DNA from: Psychromonas sp. 14N.309.X.WAT.B.A12
GTDB taxonomy: Bacteria; Pseudomonadota; Gammaproteobacteria; Enterobacterales; Psychromonadaceae
Length of the DNA: 64,000 nucleotides
Assembly: GCF_030397575.1 (NCBI RefSeq)
Contig: NZ_JAPNXS010000003.1
Coordinates: 186,001-250,000, forward strand
Direction of reading: 5' to 3'
Made by a program: the position numbers and the translations under genes. The notes under the pieces were generated by a model. It had not been told where the DNA came from, searched no databases, and saw nothing but the letters and a program-made list of their open reading frames with translations. The first letter of the stretch is position 1, and every line of letters starts with the position of its first letter. Shown piece by piece: positions 26,232 to 36,123 of the stretch.

Positions 26232-26255
26232 AGGGGTCTTTATGACCCCTTTTTT
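26232..26255 (+). terminator. Attenuator between rpsB and tsf
   Basis: AGGGGTC and GACCCCT pair around TTTAT and lead straight into a T run. Partial termination between rpsB and tsf is known in E. coli, so this probably sets the S2 to EF-Ts ratio. Confidence 0.85.
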
Positions 26256-26282
26256 ATAGAACTAATAACAGGAATTTATACA

Positions 26283-27152
26283 ATGGCTATTACAGCTCAG
26301 CAAGTTAAAGAACTTCGTGACCGCACAGCTGCGGGTATGATGGATTGTAAAAAAGCATTAGTTGAAGCTGATGGTGACATCGAGCTTGCAATTGAAAACA
26401 TGCGTAAATCAGGTGCAATTAAAGCAGCTAAAAAAGCAGGCCGTATTGCTGCTGAAGGTGCTATCTTTGCTAAAACTGACGGTACTACTGCATTAATCAT
26501 CGAAGTAAACTGTGAAACAGACTTCGTTGCAATGGATAAAAGCTTCTTAGCATTTGCTGAAAAAACTGCTGATATCGCACTTGCAAACAAAGTTGATTCA
26601 GTTGAAACACTAAATGCACTTGCATATGACGACGTTACTGTTGATCAAGCTCGTGAAAACTTAGTTGCTAAAATCGGTGAAAATATCTCTGTACGTCGTT
26701 TACAAATCGTTGAAGGTGAAAACCTAGGCGCTTACGTACATAGCCGTAAAATCGGTGTTATCTCTGTGCTAACTGGCGGTGACGCTGAATTAGCTAAAGA
26801 TATTGCAATGCACGTTGCAGCTGCTGCTCCTCAGTTTGTTAAACCTGAAGATGTACCAGCAGACGTAGTTGCTAAAGAAAAAGAAATTCAATTACAAATC
26901 GCGATCGAAAGTGGTAAGCCTGCTGAAATCGCAGAGAAGATGGTTAATGGTCGTATGGCTAAATTTACTGGTGAAGTAAGTTTAACTGGTCAATCTTTCA
27001 TTAAAGACCCATCAATCTCTGTTGCTAAACTTCTTAAAGGTGCAAATGCAGACGTTGTCTCTTTTGTTCGTCTAGAAGTTGGTGAAGGTATTGAGAAAAA
27101 AGAAGAAGATTTTGCTGCTGAAGTTGCTGCAACAATGGCTGCTGCTAAGTAA
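26283..27152 (+). CDS. tsf: Elongation factor Ts
   Basis: Exchanges GDP for GTP on EF-Tu. The start at the ATG 26283 follows GGAATTTATACA and gives [26 protein letters not shown], the standard N-terminus; an upstream in-frame extension crosses the attenuator and is not real. The TDFV motif ([10 protein letters not shown]) contacts EF-Tu. Its 289 residues match gammaproteobacterial EF-Ts. Codon bias is strong, like rpsB. A terminator follows, before pyrH. Confidence 0.98.
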   Translation: MAITAQQVKELRDRTAAGMMDCKKALVEADGDIELAIENMRKSGAIKAAKKAGRIAAEGAIFAKTDGTTALIIEVNCETDFVAMDKSFLAFAEKTADIALANKVDSVETLNALAYDDVTVDQARENLVAKIGENISVRRLQIVEGENLGAYVHSRKIGVISVLTGGDAELAKDIAMHVAAAAPQFVKPEDVPADVVAKEKEIQLQIAIESGKPAEIAEKMVNGRMAKFTGEVSLTGQSFIKDPSISVAKLLKGANADVVSFVRLEVGEGIEKKEEDFAAEVAATMAAAK

Positions 27153-27198
27153 TCTACTTCAAAAACAATAGGTAATGTTTAACACATAGACCGTTGTA

Positions 27199-27230
27199 AA
27201 AAAGAACCGCGGCATGACTGCGGTTCTTTT
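27199..27230 (+). terminator. Terminator after tsf
   Basis: AAAGAACCGC and GCGGTTCTTT pair perfectly around a nine-base loop, and more T residues follow. It separates the ribosomal unit from pyrH-frr. Confidence 0.88.
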
Positions 27231-27346
27231 ATATTAAAAAGTAATAGAAATTTTCCGGATAATCACCTACTTTAGACCTATTTTTTAAAACTCTTTTTAT
27301 AATTTTTTTAAAAAATCGGTATTATTTCAACTTAAGGAATGGAATT

Positions 27347-28087
27347 ATGAGCACTAACCCAAAATCTGCTTATCGTCGTATTTTATTAAAATTGAGTGGT
27401 GAAGCTCTCGTTGGAGAAGAAGGGTTTGGTATAGACCCAAAAGTGCTAGATCGTATGGCATTAGAGATTAAGTCTTTAATCGAATCTGGTGTACAAGTGG
27501 GTTTAGTGATTGGTGGCGGTAATATTTTCCGTGGTGCAGGTTTAGCGCAAGCAGGTATGAACCGTGTTGTAGGTGACCACATGGGCATGTTAGCAACGGT
27601 TATGAATGGTTTAGCAATGCGTGATGCATTACATCGTTCACATGTTAACTCTCGTTTAATGTCGGCTATCCCATTAAACGGCGTATGTGATGATTATAAC
27701 TGGGCTGAAGCGATTAAATATCTAAAGCTAGGCACAGTGGTTATCTTCTCTGCAGGCACTGGTAACCCATTCTTTACAACGGATTCTGCTGCTTGTTTAC
27801 GTGGTATCGAAATTGAAGCGGATGCTGTGTTAAAAGGGACTAAAGTAGATGGTGTTTATGATGCAGACCCTGTTAAAAACCCGGATGCTAAGTTGTACAG
27901 TGTATTAGATTACCAAACTGTATTGGAAAAAGAATTACAAGTAATGGATTTAGCAGCCTTTACCTTAGCTCGTGACCATAGCTTACCTATTCGTGTTTTC
28001 AACATGAACAAACCAGGTGCATTAAGCCGTGTGGTTTTAGGTGGTGATGAAGGTACAACTATTACTCACGCAGAAGAAAATATTTAA
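27347..28087 (+). CDS. pyrH: Uridylate kinase
   Basis: Phosphorylates UMP to UDP. The amino-acid-kinase fold is shown by [16 protein letters not shown] at the N-terminus, the glycine-rich [10 protein letters not shown] and [15 protein letters not shown] near the UMP site. The 246 residues are full length. ATTCCATTCC-like upstream bases are poor, but TTAAGGAATGGAATT contains AAGGA before the ATG. frr follows 49 bases later and is likely co-transcribed. Confidence 0.98.
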   Translation: MSTNPKSAYRRILLKLSGEALVGEEGFGIDPKVLDRMALEIKSLIESGVQVGLVIGGGNIFRGAGLAQAGMNRVVGDHMGMLATVMNGLAMRDALHRSHVNSRLMSAIPLNGVCDDYNWAEAIKYLKLGTVVIFSAGTGNPFFTTDSAACLRGIEIEADAVLKGTKVDGVYDADPVKNPDAKLYSVLDYQTVLEKELQVMDLAAFTLARDHSLPIRVFNMNKPGALSRVVLGGDEGTTITHAEENI

Positions 28088-28136
28088 CTATCAATGAAAT
28101 AGCATTGATATAGACTCAATAAGTTAGGAAGAAGAT

Positions 28137-28694
28137 ATGATTAATGAAATCAAAGATGATGCTCAGACACGCATGAATAAAAGCATCGAATCATTTAAAA
28201 GCCAATTAGCAAAAGTGCGTACAGGTCGTGCACACCCAAGTTTGTTAGACGGTATCATGGTGCCTTATTACGGTTCAAATACACCATTACGTCAAGTAGG
28301 TAACGTATCAACTGAAGATGCACGTACATTAACGATTACTGTATTTGATGCAACATTAATTGCAGCTGTAGAAAAAGCGATTATGGGCTCTAACTTAGGT
28401 TTAAACCCTATGTCAGCAGGAACGGTTATCCGTATTCCTTTACCACCATTAACTGAAGAGCGTCGTAAGGACCTAATTAAAGTTGTTCGTGGAGAAGCTG
28501 AAAATACACGTATTGCTATCCGTAATATCCGTCGTGATGCTAACGGTGACTTTAAAGATCTTGAGAAAGAGAAAGAGATCAGTGAAGATCAACAAAGACA
28601 AGGTGAAGAATTAGTTCAAAAAGCGACTAATGAAAGCATCAAAAAAGTAGATGAAGTATTAGCTATTAAAGAAGCTGAATTGTTAGAAGTTTAA
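28137..28694 (+). CDS. frr: Ribosome recycling factor
   Basis: Splits the post-termination ribosome with EF-G. The 185-residue length and the segments [34 protein letters not shown] and [11 protein letters not shown] are diagnostic. AGGAAGAAG precedes the ATG. It lies between pyrH and uppS, and a terminator-like hairpin ends the unit. Confidence 0.99.
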   Translation: MINEIKDDAQTRMNKSIESFKSQLAKVRTGRAHPSLLDGIMVPYYGSNTPLRQVGNVSTEDARTLTITVFDATLIAAVEKAIMGSNLGLNPMSAGTVIRIPLPPLTEERRKDLIKVVRGEAENTRIAIRNIRRDANGDFKDLEKEKEISEDQQRQGEELVQKATNESIKKVDEVLAIKEAELLEV

Positions 28695-28714
28695 TTCTGG
28701 CTATTATTTAATAT

Positions 28715-28746
28715 ATGCACCTTCTACTTTGTATCAGGTGCATTTT
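28715..28746 (+). terminator. Terminator between frr and uppS
   Basis: ATGCACCT and AGGTGCAT pair perfectly around a 13-base loop and are followed by TTTACTTTTT. The loop is long, so termination may be partial. Confidence 0.65.
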
Positions 28747-28766
28747 ACTTTTTGTAAAGGATTACT

Positions 28767-29504
28767 GTGACTTCAGAAACGCTTAATAAAAAACTACCAA
28801 GACACGTTGCAATTATTATGGACGGAAATGGTCGTTGGTCTGAAAAACAAGGCAAACATCGCGTTTTTGGCCATAAACATGGCGTGACGGCATTACGTAA
28901 AACGATCACCTTTGCAAGAGATAGCAAACTTGAAGCATTAACTATTTTTGCTTTTAGTAGCGAGAATTGGAAACGTCCAGAACAAGAAGTGAGCATGTTG
29001 ATGGAGCTCTTCTTTATGGTATTAGGGCGTGAAATTAAAAAATTACATAAAAGTAATATTAAACTAACCATCATAGGTGACATCTCAGGCTTTAGTGAGC
29101 GACTACAAAAGAAAGTGAAAGAAGGTCAGGAGTTAACAAAAGACAATACTGGTTTGGCGCTTAACGTAGCAGCTAACTATGGTGGACGCTGGGATATAGC
29201 CAATGCAACTAAAAATATTGCAACCCAAGTAAAAAATGGTGAGTTATCTGTTGATGATATTGATGAAAGCTTATTATGCAAAACCCTATGTTTAAGTGAC
29301 TTGCCTAGTGTAGATCTGATGATTCGAACAGGTGGTGATTACCGCATTAGCAACTTTTTATTATGGCAATTAGCTTATGCTGAACTTTATTTTACCGATA
29401 CATTATGGCCCGATTTTGATGCGGATGCCTTCCAGTTAGCACTCGATGTATTTTCAGGTAAAGAGCGACGTTTTGGACAAACTAGCGCGCAAGTTAACTG
29501 CTAA
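28767..29504 (+). CDS. uppS: Undecaprenyl diphosphate synthase
   Basis: Makes the C55 lipid carrier for peptidoglycan and O-antigen by cis-prenyl transfer. GTG at 28767 is preceded by AAAGGATTACT and gives the family start. The catalytic aspartate is D19 in IIMDGNGRWSEKQGK. The end holds the diphosphate-binding stretch RTGGDYRISNFLLWQLAYAELYFTDTLWPDF, with D where many homologues have E. Length is 245 residues. It heads the order uppS-cdsA-dxr-rseP, as in Vibrio; in E. coli dxr comes before uppS. Confidence 0.97.
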   Translation: MTSETLNKKLPRHVAIIMDGNGRWSEKQGKHRVFGHKHGVTALRKTITFARDSKLEALTIFAFSSENWKRPEQEVSMLMELFFMVLGREIKKLHKSNIKLTIIGDISGFSERLQKKVKEGQELTKDNTGLALNVAANYGGRWDIANATKNIATQVKNGELSVDDIDESLLCKTLCLSDLPSVDLMIRTGGDYRISNFLLWQLAYAELYFTDTLWPDFDADAFQLALDVFSGKERRFGQTSAQVNC

Positions 29505-29555
29505 CTCATACCAAGCTAGGTATTTTTGGTCTACAGACAATAACGGGACTTTTCT

Positions 29556-30407
29556 GTGAAACAACGAATTATAACTGCGCTGGTATTAGCGCCATTAGCG
29601 ATTGCCGCTATTTTCTTCTTACCACTTAAGTTTTTTATATTATTCGCTACGATTGTATTTTTATTAGCTAGTAAAGAATGGGCTGGATTTGTTAGTAAAG
29701 AGCCTTCCTCTAAAATCTTATATCTTTTTGCAATTGTTTTAGGCCTCAGCCTATTTTTGATGCCCTCTGAACATATTTGGATAGAGCAAACATTAAACCC
29801 TTACATATCATCTAGTCTAATTGTTGCTGCTGTGTGGTGGTGCGTTGCCTTATTAATGGTTATACGTTACCCAGTTTCTGCTACGCTGTGGAAATCTAGC
29901 CGAGCTATCAAGGCTTTATTCGGTTTATTAACGTTAGTACCATTTTTCTGGGGATTAGTGGTCTTACGTTCGGTAAATATGAATGTTGATTTCTATTTTG
30001 GCTCTCAATTAGTGATGTATGTTTTTCTACTTGTTTGGGCTGCTGATTCCGGTGCTTATTTTGCAGGACGCCAGTTTGGTAAACGTAAATTAGCCCCGAA
30101 TGTAAGCCCAGGTAAAACGGTTGAGGGTTTATTAGGTGGATTAGTCTGCGCGGTTATTGTTACTTACCTTGCTAGCCAGTATTTTTCGATAGCAGATAAT
30201 AAACTCACGACCTTTTTCATCGCTTCTATTATTACGACATTAGTCTCTGCGTTAGGTGATTTAACTGAAAGTATCTTTAAACGAGAAGCTGGGCTAAAGG
30301 ATAGTAGTAATTTATTGCCGGGCCATGGTGGGATTTTAGATCGTATCGATAGTCTTACTGCGGCAGTGCCTGTTTTTGCGCTTATCTATATTTATTGGTT
30401 AGCTTAA
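29556..30407 (+). CDS. cdsA: Phosphatidate cytidylyltransferase
   Basis: Converts phosphatidic acid to CDP-diacylglycerol, the branch point to all phospholipids. The protein is hydrophobic, with about eight membrane segments. It has the family motif SPGKTVEGLLGG and the CDS signature PGHGGILDRIDSLTAAVPVF near the C-terminus. GTG at 29556 is the start and length is 283 residues. It lies between uppS and dxr with short gaps and is surely part of the same transcript. Confidence 0.96.
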   Translation: MKQRIITALVLAPLAIAAIFFLPLKFFILFATIVFLLASKEWAGFVSKEPSSKILYLFAIVLGLSLFLMPSEHIWIEQTLNPYISSSLIVAAVWWCVALLMVIRYPVSATLWKSSRAIKALFGLLTLVPFFWGLVVLRSVNMNVDFYFGSQLVMYVFLLVWAADSGAYFAGRQFGKRKLAPNVSPGKTVEGLLGGLVCAVIVTYLASQYFSIADNKLTTFFIASIITTLVSALGDLTESIFKREAGLKDSSNLLPGHGGILDRIDSLTAAVPVFALIYIYWLA

Positions 30408-30409
30408 TC

Positions 30410-31606
30410 ATGAAAAATTTAGCGGTATTAGGAGCGACCGGCTCTATTGGTGATAGCACGCTCAGTGTTTGTCGTCAGAATCCAACACTATATAAAGTGA
30501 AGTTTCTTTATGCCGCTAGCAATGTGCAAAAAATGCTGGCGTTATGTATCGAATTCACACCTCAGTATGTTGCACTTGCTAGTGTAGAAGCTGCCACCCA
30601 ATTAAAGCAACAATTACAAGACCATAACTTGTCTTGCCAAGTGCTTAATGAGCAAGATGTACTTGCTTTATTGGGGAGTGACGAGATTGATTCGGTAATG
30701 GCCGCGATCGTTGGTGCTGCTGGATTAAAAACAACATTAGCAGCTGTACATGCTGGTAAAGAAATCTTCCTCGCGAATAAAGAATCACTGGTAATGTCTG
30801 GAGCACTGTTTATTGAAGCAGTAAAAGCCTCTGGAGCGAAGTTGTGGCCTGTTGATAGCGAACATAATGCTATTTTTCAATCTATGTCGACAAGCTTACA
30901 AGACACTATTGGGCACTGCGATTTACAAGAGGCTGGTGTCTCTAAAATATTATTAACGGGATCGGGTGGTCCATTCCTTAATAAAGACTTATCTGAATTC
31001 TCGACCATTACACCCGCTACCGCTGTTAAACATCCAAATTGGTCGATGGGGCCTAAAATATCTATTGATTCAGCAACTATGATGAACAAGGGCTTAGAGT
31101 ATATTGAGGCTAAATGGTTGTTTAATGCTAATAAAGAACAGTTACAAGTCATTATTCATCCTCAATCAGTGATCCATTCTATGGTGCAATATCAAGACGG
31201 TAGTGTGATCTCGCAGATGGGGAACCCTGATATGAGAGTGCCTATTGCGCATGTAATGGGTGGTGAAAAGCGTATCAAAAGTGGTGTTTCTGATTTTGAT
31301 TTCTTCAGCACAAACGATTTTAGCTTTGTAGCTCCTGACTTTAATCGCTATCCATGTTTAAAATTAGCCATTGATGCATGTTATCAAGGCCAACATGCGA
31401 CGACGACACTCAATGCTGCTAATGAAATTGCAGTACAAGCTTTTTTAGATGAACGTATCTCTTTCCCTGCGATTGCTGTAGTCGTTGAAAGTGTCTTAAA
31501 TCAGTTAACACCACAAACAATATCAACAATTGACGAGTTACTGTTGATCGATAAAATAGCCAGACAATCAGCTGCTGACATTATTAATCGAGGTATCACT
31601 TGTTAG
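30410..31606 (+). CDS. dxr: 1-deoxy-D-xylulose 5-phosphate reductoisomerase
   Basis: Second enzyme of the MEP isoprenoid pathway, which supplies precursors for UppS. The NADPH site is LGATGSIGDSTLSVCRQNP at the N-terminus. The segment WPVDSEHNAIFQ holds metal ligands, and MMNKGLEYIEAKWLF, HPQSVIHSMVQYQDGSV are diagnostic. The ATG at 30410 gives 398 residues; a TTG at 30395 in the same frame is less likely. Its last codons overlap the rseP start by seven bases. Confidence 0.97.
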   Translation: MKNLAVLGATGSIGDSTLSVCRQNPTLYKVKFLYAASNVQKMLALCIEFTPQYVALASVEAATQLKQQLQDHNLSCQVLNEQDVLALLGSDEIDSVMAAIVGAAGLKTTLAAVHAGKEIFLANKESLVMSGALFIEAVKASGAKLWPVDSEHNAIFQSMSTSLQDTIGHCDLQEAGVSKILLTGSGGPFLNKDLSEFSTITPATAVKHPNWSMGPKISIDSATMMNKGLEYIEAKWLFNANKEQLQVIIHPQSVIHSMVQYQDGSVISQMGNPDMRVPIAHVMGGEKRIKSGVSDFDFFSTNDFSFVAPDFNRYPCLKLAIDACYQGQHATTTLNAANEIAVQAFLDERISFPAIAVVVESVLNQLTPQTISTIDELLLIDKIARQSAADIINRGITC

Positions 31607-32973
31607 ATTTTCTTTGGAATACTGCTTCATTCATTATTGCATTAAGTATTTTAGTAGCGATTCACGAATATGGGCACTTTTGGGTAGCTCGTCGCTGCGG
31701 TGTAAAAGTACATCGTTTCTCTCTAGGATTCGGTAAAGTTTTATTTAAAAAAATAGATAAGCATGGCACTGAATTTGCGGTCGCCGCAATTCCCTTAGGT
31801 GGCTATGTGAAAATGCTAGACAGCCGAGTCGAAGAAGTGCCTGAAGAACTTGCTGAATTTGCCTTTAATAATAAAACTGTTTGGCAACGTATTGCCATTG
31901 TCGCAGCTGGGCCAATAGCTAATTTTTTACTGGCTATTGTTGCTTTCTTCTTTATGTACAGCATTGGTGTAAATAGCGCTAAACCAATTATGAATGGTGT
32001 AAAAGAAGGCTCTCCAGCGAGTGTCATCAAACAGCAGTGGTTTGAAGTTGAAGCGGTAAATGGTCAACCAGTACATGACTGGGAAGCATTAAACTTGGAA
32101 TTAGTCGCTCAAATTGGTGAACCTAGTGTTGAGCTGACTATTGCACCTATTTTGCGTTCTAACTCACAAATAGTTAATGAACCAAGCCAGACTTACACAG
32201 TCTCATTACAAAAGTGGTTGTTTGACCCTAAAAAGCAATCAATAGTGAGTAGCCTTGGTTTTATCCCATATTCTCCAAAGGTACATCTCATTGCTGCGAA
32301 CATAAGCGAAGATAGTGCCGCGCAGCGCAGTGGTATTTTAAAAGGTGATAAACTGCTTACGATTAACGGTCAAGCATTAGATGACTGGGCTCAATTTGTT
32401 GAATTAATTCAAAATAATCCGAATAACTCATTACAGTTACAGATTGAAAGACAAGCTGAAAGTAAAACCTTAACATTAACACCTGACTCCAGAGAACTAG
32501 CCGATGGGATGGTTCAAGGGTTTATTGGATTGGCACCACAGGTTGATGATTACCCTGAACAATTCCGTGTTAATCTACAATATGGTGTTGTCGATGCAGT
32601 GTTAAAAGGTATCGATAAAACTTGGCAATTATCTGAATTGACCTTTAACACCTTAGTCAAGTTAGTCACGGGCGATTTATCGGTTAAAAACTTGAGTGGA
32701 CCGATTGGTATTGCTAAAGGCGCCGGAATGAGTGCTGACTATGGGTTTGTATACTTTTTAGGGTTTATAGCGCTCATCAGTGTTAACTTGGGTATTATGA
32801 ACTTGATCCCATTACCAGTATTAGATGGCGGCCACTTAGTGTATTACTTTATCGAGGCTGTGACAGGCAAAGAAGTATCTGAACGAGTTCAAGAAATTGG
32901 TTTTAAAATCGGTGCTGCGGTACTGGTTACTTTTATGTCAATCGCCGTACTTAATGACCTTAATTTATTATAA
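31600..32973 (+). CDS. rseP: RseP, intramembrane zinc protease
   Basis: Cleaves RseA to release sigma-E after envelope stress, and clears signal peptides. A TTG start (31600) matches the family N-terminus MLDFLWNTASFIIALSILVAIHEYGHFWVARR. The zinc motif HEYGH is at 22-26 and LDGG near residue 407. Two PDZ domains lie between. It has four membrane segments and is 457 residues long. It overlaps dxr by seven bases and precedes bamA, whose gene product it helps monitor. Confidence 0.97.
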   Translation: MLDFLWNTASFIIALSILVAIHEYGHFWVARRCGVKVHRFSLGFGKVLFKKIDKHGTEFAVAAIPLGGYVKMLDSRVEEVPEELAEFAFNNKTVWQRIAIVAAGPIANFLLAIVAFFFMYSIGVNSAKPIMNGVKEGSPASVIKQQWFEVEAVNGQPVHDWEALNLELVAQIGEPSVELTIAPILRSNSQIVNEPSQTYTVSLQKWLFDPKKQSIVSSLGFIPYSPKVHLIAANISEDSAAQRSGILKGDKLLTINGQALDDWAQFVELIQNNPNNSLQLQIERQAESKTLTLTPDSRELADGMVQGFIGLAPQVDDYPEQFRVNLQYGVVDAVLKGIDKTWQLSELTFNTLVKLVTGDLSVKNLSGPIGIAKGAGMSADYGFVYFLGFIALISVNLGIMNLIPLPVLDGGHLVYYFIEAVTGKEVSERVQEIGFKIGAAVLVTFMSIAVLNDLNLL

Positions 32974-33000
32974 AGTACAAATAAATAGGCAGTGAGAGTA

Positions 33001-33019
33001 ATTATCATTAAATGATAAT
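33001..33019 (+). promoter_or_regulatory. Fur-like palindrome upstream of bamA
   Basis: ATTATCATTAAATGATAAT is a near-perfect palindrome (ATTATCAT and ATGATAAT with three bases between), immediately followed by GATAC. It contains the Fur half-sites ATTATC and GATAAT, in the order opposite to the usual consensus. It sits about 70 bases before the bamA ATG. A hairpin role is equally possible. Confidence 0.4.
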
Positions 33020-33090
33020 GATACACTGCGCTATTAATCTATATGTTTAAACTGTTTTGCACTTCAGTGCAGTAAAGGATTTCGTAGAGA

Positions 33091-35514
33091 ATGTTTAAGA
33101 AATATTTGTTGGCCATGGCATTAACTGTCACAGGGTGCTTTTCTAACTTTGTTACTGCTGAAGAGTTCACCATTTCCGATTTACAATTTAAAGGCTTACA
33201 ACGTGTCACTTTAGGCGCTGCATTACTAAGTTTGCCAATTAGAGAAGGAGATGTAGTAGATGATTATGACTTGTCTCAAGCAATAAAAAAGTTATATAGC
33301 ACCAGCTACTTTGAATCTATTCAATTGTTCAGAGATGACTCTGTACTTGTTTTTAAAGTTAAAGAGCGCCCAACTATCAGTGCTATAGAATTAACTGGTA
33401 ATGATAAGTTAAGTGAAGAACAAATCTTAGATTCATTAAAGTCATCATCAATACAGGTCGGTGATACGTTAGATAGGACTGTGTTAACCAGTATTGAAAA
33501 AAGCTTAGAAGATTTTTATCACAGTGTAGGTAAATATTCTGCACAAGTAGAAACCATTGTGACTCCTCTACCAAGAAATCGTGTTTCTTTACAGTTTGTT
33601 TTTCGTGAAGGGTTAACTGCAAAAATAGAACAAATTAATATTGTTGGTAATAGTGTTTATTCAGACGAACAATTATTAAAACGTTTAACACTTAGCGAAT
33701 CTAATGGTTGGTGGGATCTATTTGCTGATGATAATTATCAAAAGCAAAAACTATCCGGTGATTTAGAAGTTATCAAAAGCTATTACTTAGATCGTGGTTA
33801 CATTCGTTTTAAAATCGATGAAACTCAAGTTGCTCTTAGACCAAATAAAAAAGGCGTTTACGTGACAGTTAACGTAAAAGAGGGCGATATCTATAATGTT
33901 TCTGATGTGACATTTATTGGTGACTTATTAGGTCATGATGAAGATATCAAAAGCCTAGTCTCTTTTAAAAAGGGTGATGTTTATGCGGCATCAGAAGTCG
34001 CTGCTGTTGAACAGAGTATTCGAAAATACTTTGGGCGTTTAGGTTATGCTTTCCCTGAAATTAATACTTACCCTGAGATTGATGACGAAACTAATACTGT
34101 TGTAGTGAATTTCTCTGTTGACCCAGGGCAACGTGGTTACGTGAGATATATTAATATTTCTGGTAATACTACAACAAAAGATGTGGTACTACGTCGTGAA
34201 ATGCGTCAAATGGAAGGTGGTTGGCTATCTAGCGAAAACATCGAACTTTCTCGTGCGCGTTTAAACCGTTTAGGCTTTTTCTCAAAAGTGGATATCGATA
34301 CAGAGCGTGTGAGTGATGATCTTGTCGATGTGAACGTAAACGTAGAGGAGCAATCTTCAGGTAGTTTTAATGCCGGTATTGGTTTTGGTACTGATTCGGG
34401 TGTTAGCTTGAGTGGTGGTATCCAAGAAAGTAACTTCCTTGGTAGTGGTGATAAAATATCATTACAAACCAAAGTTAATGATTACAGTTTAAGTGCAGAC
34501 CTTAGTTATACTACTCCTTACCTAACTAAAGACGGTGTGAGCGGTGGAGCTCAAATTTATTACAATAAATTTGAAGCGGGTGATGCAAACATTGTCGATT
34601 ATACTAATACAACTTACGGTTTGAAGTTAAGTGCAGGATTCCCTGTCAATGAGATTAACCGTTTAGGCTTCAGTATTGGCTGGGAAAATAATGGTATTTC
34701 ACAGTTAAATGGTTATGAGCAATTAAGCGATTTCTGGGATATCTATGGCTCATTCCAAAAGTCTGATGGTAGTGCTAACTTTAAGAACTTTGATGCAAGT
34801 GCAACATGGACCCGTAACAATCTCGATAGAGGGCAGTTAGCGACACAAGGTATGTCACACACGCTAAAAGGTGAAATGACTATACCCGGTTCAGATTTAC
34901 AATACTTCAAAATCAATTTTGATATTCGTAATTATCAACGCTTAACACTTGATGGTTCATGGACGACATTATTGCGCGGTAGTTTAGGTTACGGTAATGG
35001 TTATGGTACTTTCGAAGGAAGTGATCAAATTCTGCCGTTCTTTGAGAACTATTATGTAGGTGGTTATCGAACTATACGTGGTTTTTCGAGTAACTCAGTA
35101 GGCCCTCGTGCTTTCTATACGGGGGTTAATAATAGCGGTAATACAACGAATACTTACACTGATAGTGCGGTAGGTGGTAATGCAAAATATACATTAAGTG
35201 CGGAACTTATTTTCCCTACGCCGTTCTTAGATGAAGCTTATTCAAGACAATTACGTAGCAGTGTGTTTATTGATGCCGGTGAAGTTTGGGATACTGAGTT
35301 TGATTACGATACTTATTCTTCTTACAGTTGTTCTAGTAATTGTGATTACGCAGGGGACTATTCTAAACCCGGGCGAACGCGTGTTTCAATGGGTACTCAA
35401 TTAACTTGGGTGTCGCCTTTAGGGCCATTAGTCTTTACATTAGCTGTACCATTAAAAGACTATGCAGGAGATACAACTGAAATATTCTCATTCAATATTG
35501 GTGATGTTTTCTAG
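33091..35514 (+). CDS. bamA: BamA, outer-membrane protein assembly factor
   Basis: Inserts beta-barrel proteins into the outer membrane. A signal peptide covers about 1-23 (ending VTA, then EEF). Five POTRA domains lie at about 24-425, and the 16-stranded barrel at about 426-807. The lid-lock motif IRGF appears in GGYRTIRGFSSNSVGPR. Two cysteines near the end, SYSCSSNCDYAG, match the disulfide pair seen in an extracellular loop of E. coli BamA. The last residue is F after an FNIGDV beta-signal-like end. Length is 807 residues. It is followed by skp. Confidence 0.98.
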   Translation: MFKKYLLAMALTVTGCFSNFVTAEEFTISDLQFKGLQRVTLGAALLSLPIREGDVVDDYDLSQAIKKLYSTSYFESIQLFRDDSVLVFKVKERPTISAIELTGNDKLSEEQILDSLKSSSIQVGDTLDRTVLTSIEKSLEDFYHSVGKYSAQVETIVTPLPRNRVSLQFVFREGLTAKIEQINIVGNSVYSDEQLLKRLTLSESNGWWDLFADDNYQKQKLSGDLEVIKSYYLDRGYIRFKIDETQVALRPNKKGVYVTVNVKEGDIYNVSDVTFIGDLLGHDEDIKSLVSFKKGDVYAASEVAAVEQSIRKYFGRLGYAFPEINTYPEIDDETNTVVVNFSVDPGQRGYVRYINISGNTTTKDVVLRREMRQMEGGWLSSENIELSRARLNRLGFFSKVDIDTERVSDDLVDVNVNVEEQSSGSFNAGIGFGTDSGVSLSGGIQESNFLGSGDKISLQTKVNDYSLSADLSYTTPYLTKDGVSGGAQIYYNKFEAGDANIVDYTNTTYGLKLSAGFPVNEINRLGFSIGWENNGISQLNGYEQLSDFWDIYGSFQKSDGSANFKNFDASATWTRNNLDRGQLATQGMSHTLKGEMTIPGSDLQYFKINFDIRNYQRLTLDGSWTTLLRGSLGYGNGYGTFEGSDQILPFFENYYVGGYRTIRGFSSNSVGPRAFYTGVNNSGNTTNTYTDSAVGGNAKYTLSAELIFPTPFLDEAYSRQLRSSVFIDAGEVWDTEFDYDTYSSYSCSSNCDYAGDYSKPGRTRVSMGTQLTWVSPLGPLVFTLAVPLKDYAGDTTEIFSFNIGDVF

Positions 35515-35542
35515 TTAGTGTGTTGCTTGATTGAGCCAATGA

Positions 35543-35569
35543 AAGTGCGTATACACGCACTTATTTTTT
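35543..35569 (+). terminator. Terminator after bamA
   Basis: AAGTGCGT and ACGCACTT pair around ATAC, followed by ATTTTTT. It divides bamA from skp, although some read-through is likely because the cluster is conserved. Confidence 0.85.
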
Positions 35570-35605
35570 CTTTTTATAACTATTTTATTAAGACGGAGTT
35601 ACAAC

Positions 35606-36115
35606 ATGAAGACCTTTTTTAAAGTTATTACATTAGCAACTGCAATGGGGACTATTTCAGCTGCAAATGCGGCAGAAGCACAAAAAATTGGTGTAGTATT
35701 TCCATCAAAAGTAATGCAAGAATCTCCACAACGCGAACGTATTATTAAAAAACTAGAAGCGGAATTCAAAGGGCGTTATGAAAAGCTACAATCTCTAGAA
35801 AAAGAGATTAAAACGTTACAAACTAAAATCCAAAAAGATGGTGAATTGCTAGGTAAGAGCGAAGTAACTAAGTTACAACGTGAACTAGAAGTTAAAGTAT
35901 CTGAATATAAATTAAGCCGTAAAGCATTTGAAGAAGATCAACGTCGTCGTCAAGGTGAAGAACAGCAAAAATCATTAGCTGTAGTACGTGATGTGATCAG
36001 TACGATTGCTAAAGAAGGCCAATACGATATTATTTTAAATGGCGAGCAAATTGTATTCTCTAAACCTGCGTTAGATATATCAGATAAAGTTATTCAAGAA
36101 ATTAGTACTAAGTAG
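35606..36115 (+). CDS. skp: Skp (OmpH), periplasmic chaperone
   Basis: Holds unfolded outer-membrane proteins during transit to BamA. The signal peptide ends ISAANA, then [10 protein letters not shown]. The rest is a long, charged coiled coil with many Lys/Glu pairs (about 45-130), the tentacle of the Skp trimer. Length is 169 residues. The start has GACGGAGTTACAAC upstream. It sits between bamA and lpxD, the usual gammaproteobacterial arrangement. Confidence 0.95.
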   Translation: MKTFFKVITLATAMGTISAANAAEAQKIGVVFPSKVMQESPQRERIIKKLEAEFKGRYEKLQSLEKEIKTLQTKIQKDGELLGKSEVTKLQRELEVKVSEYKLSRKAFEEDQRRRQGEEQQKSLAVVRDVISTIAKEGQYDIILNGEQIVFSKPALDISDKVIQEISTK

Positions 36116-36123
36116 GTTTTATT

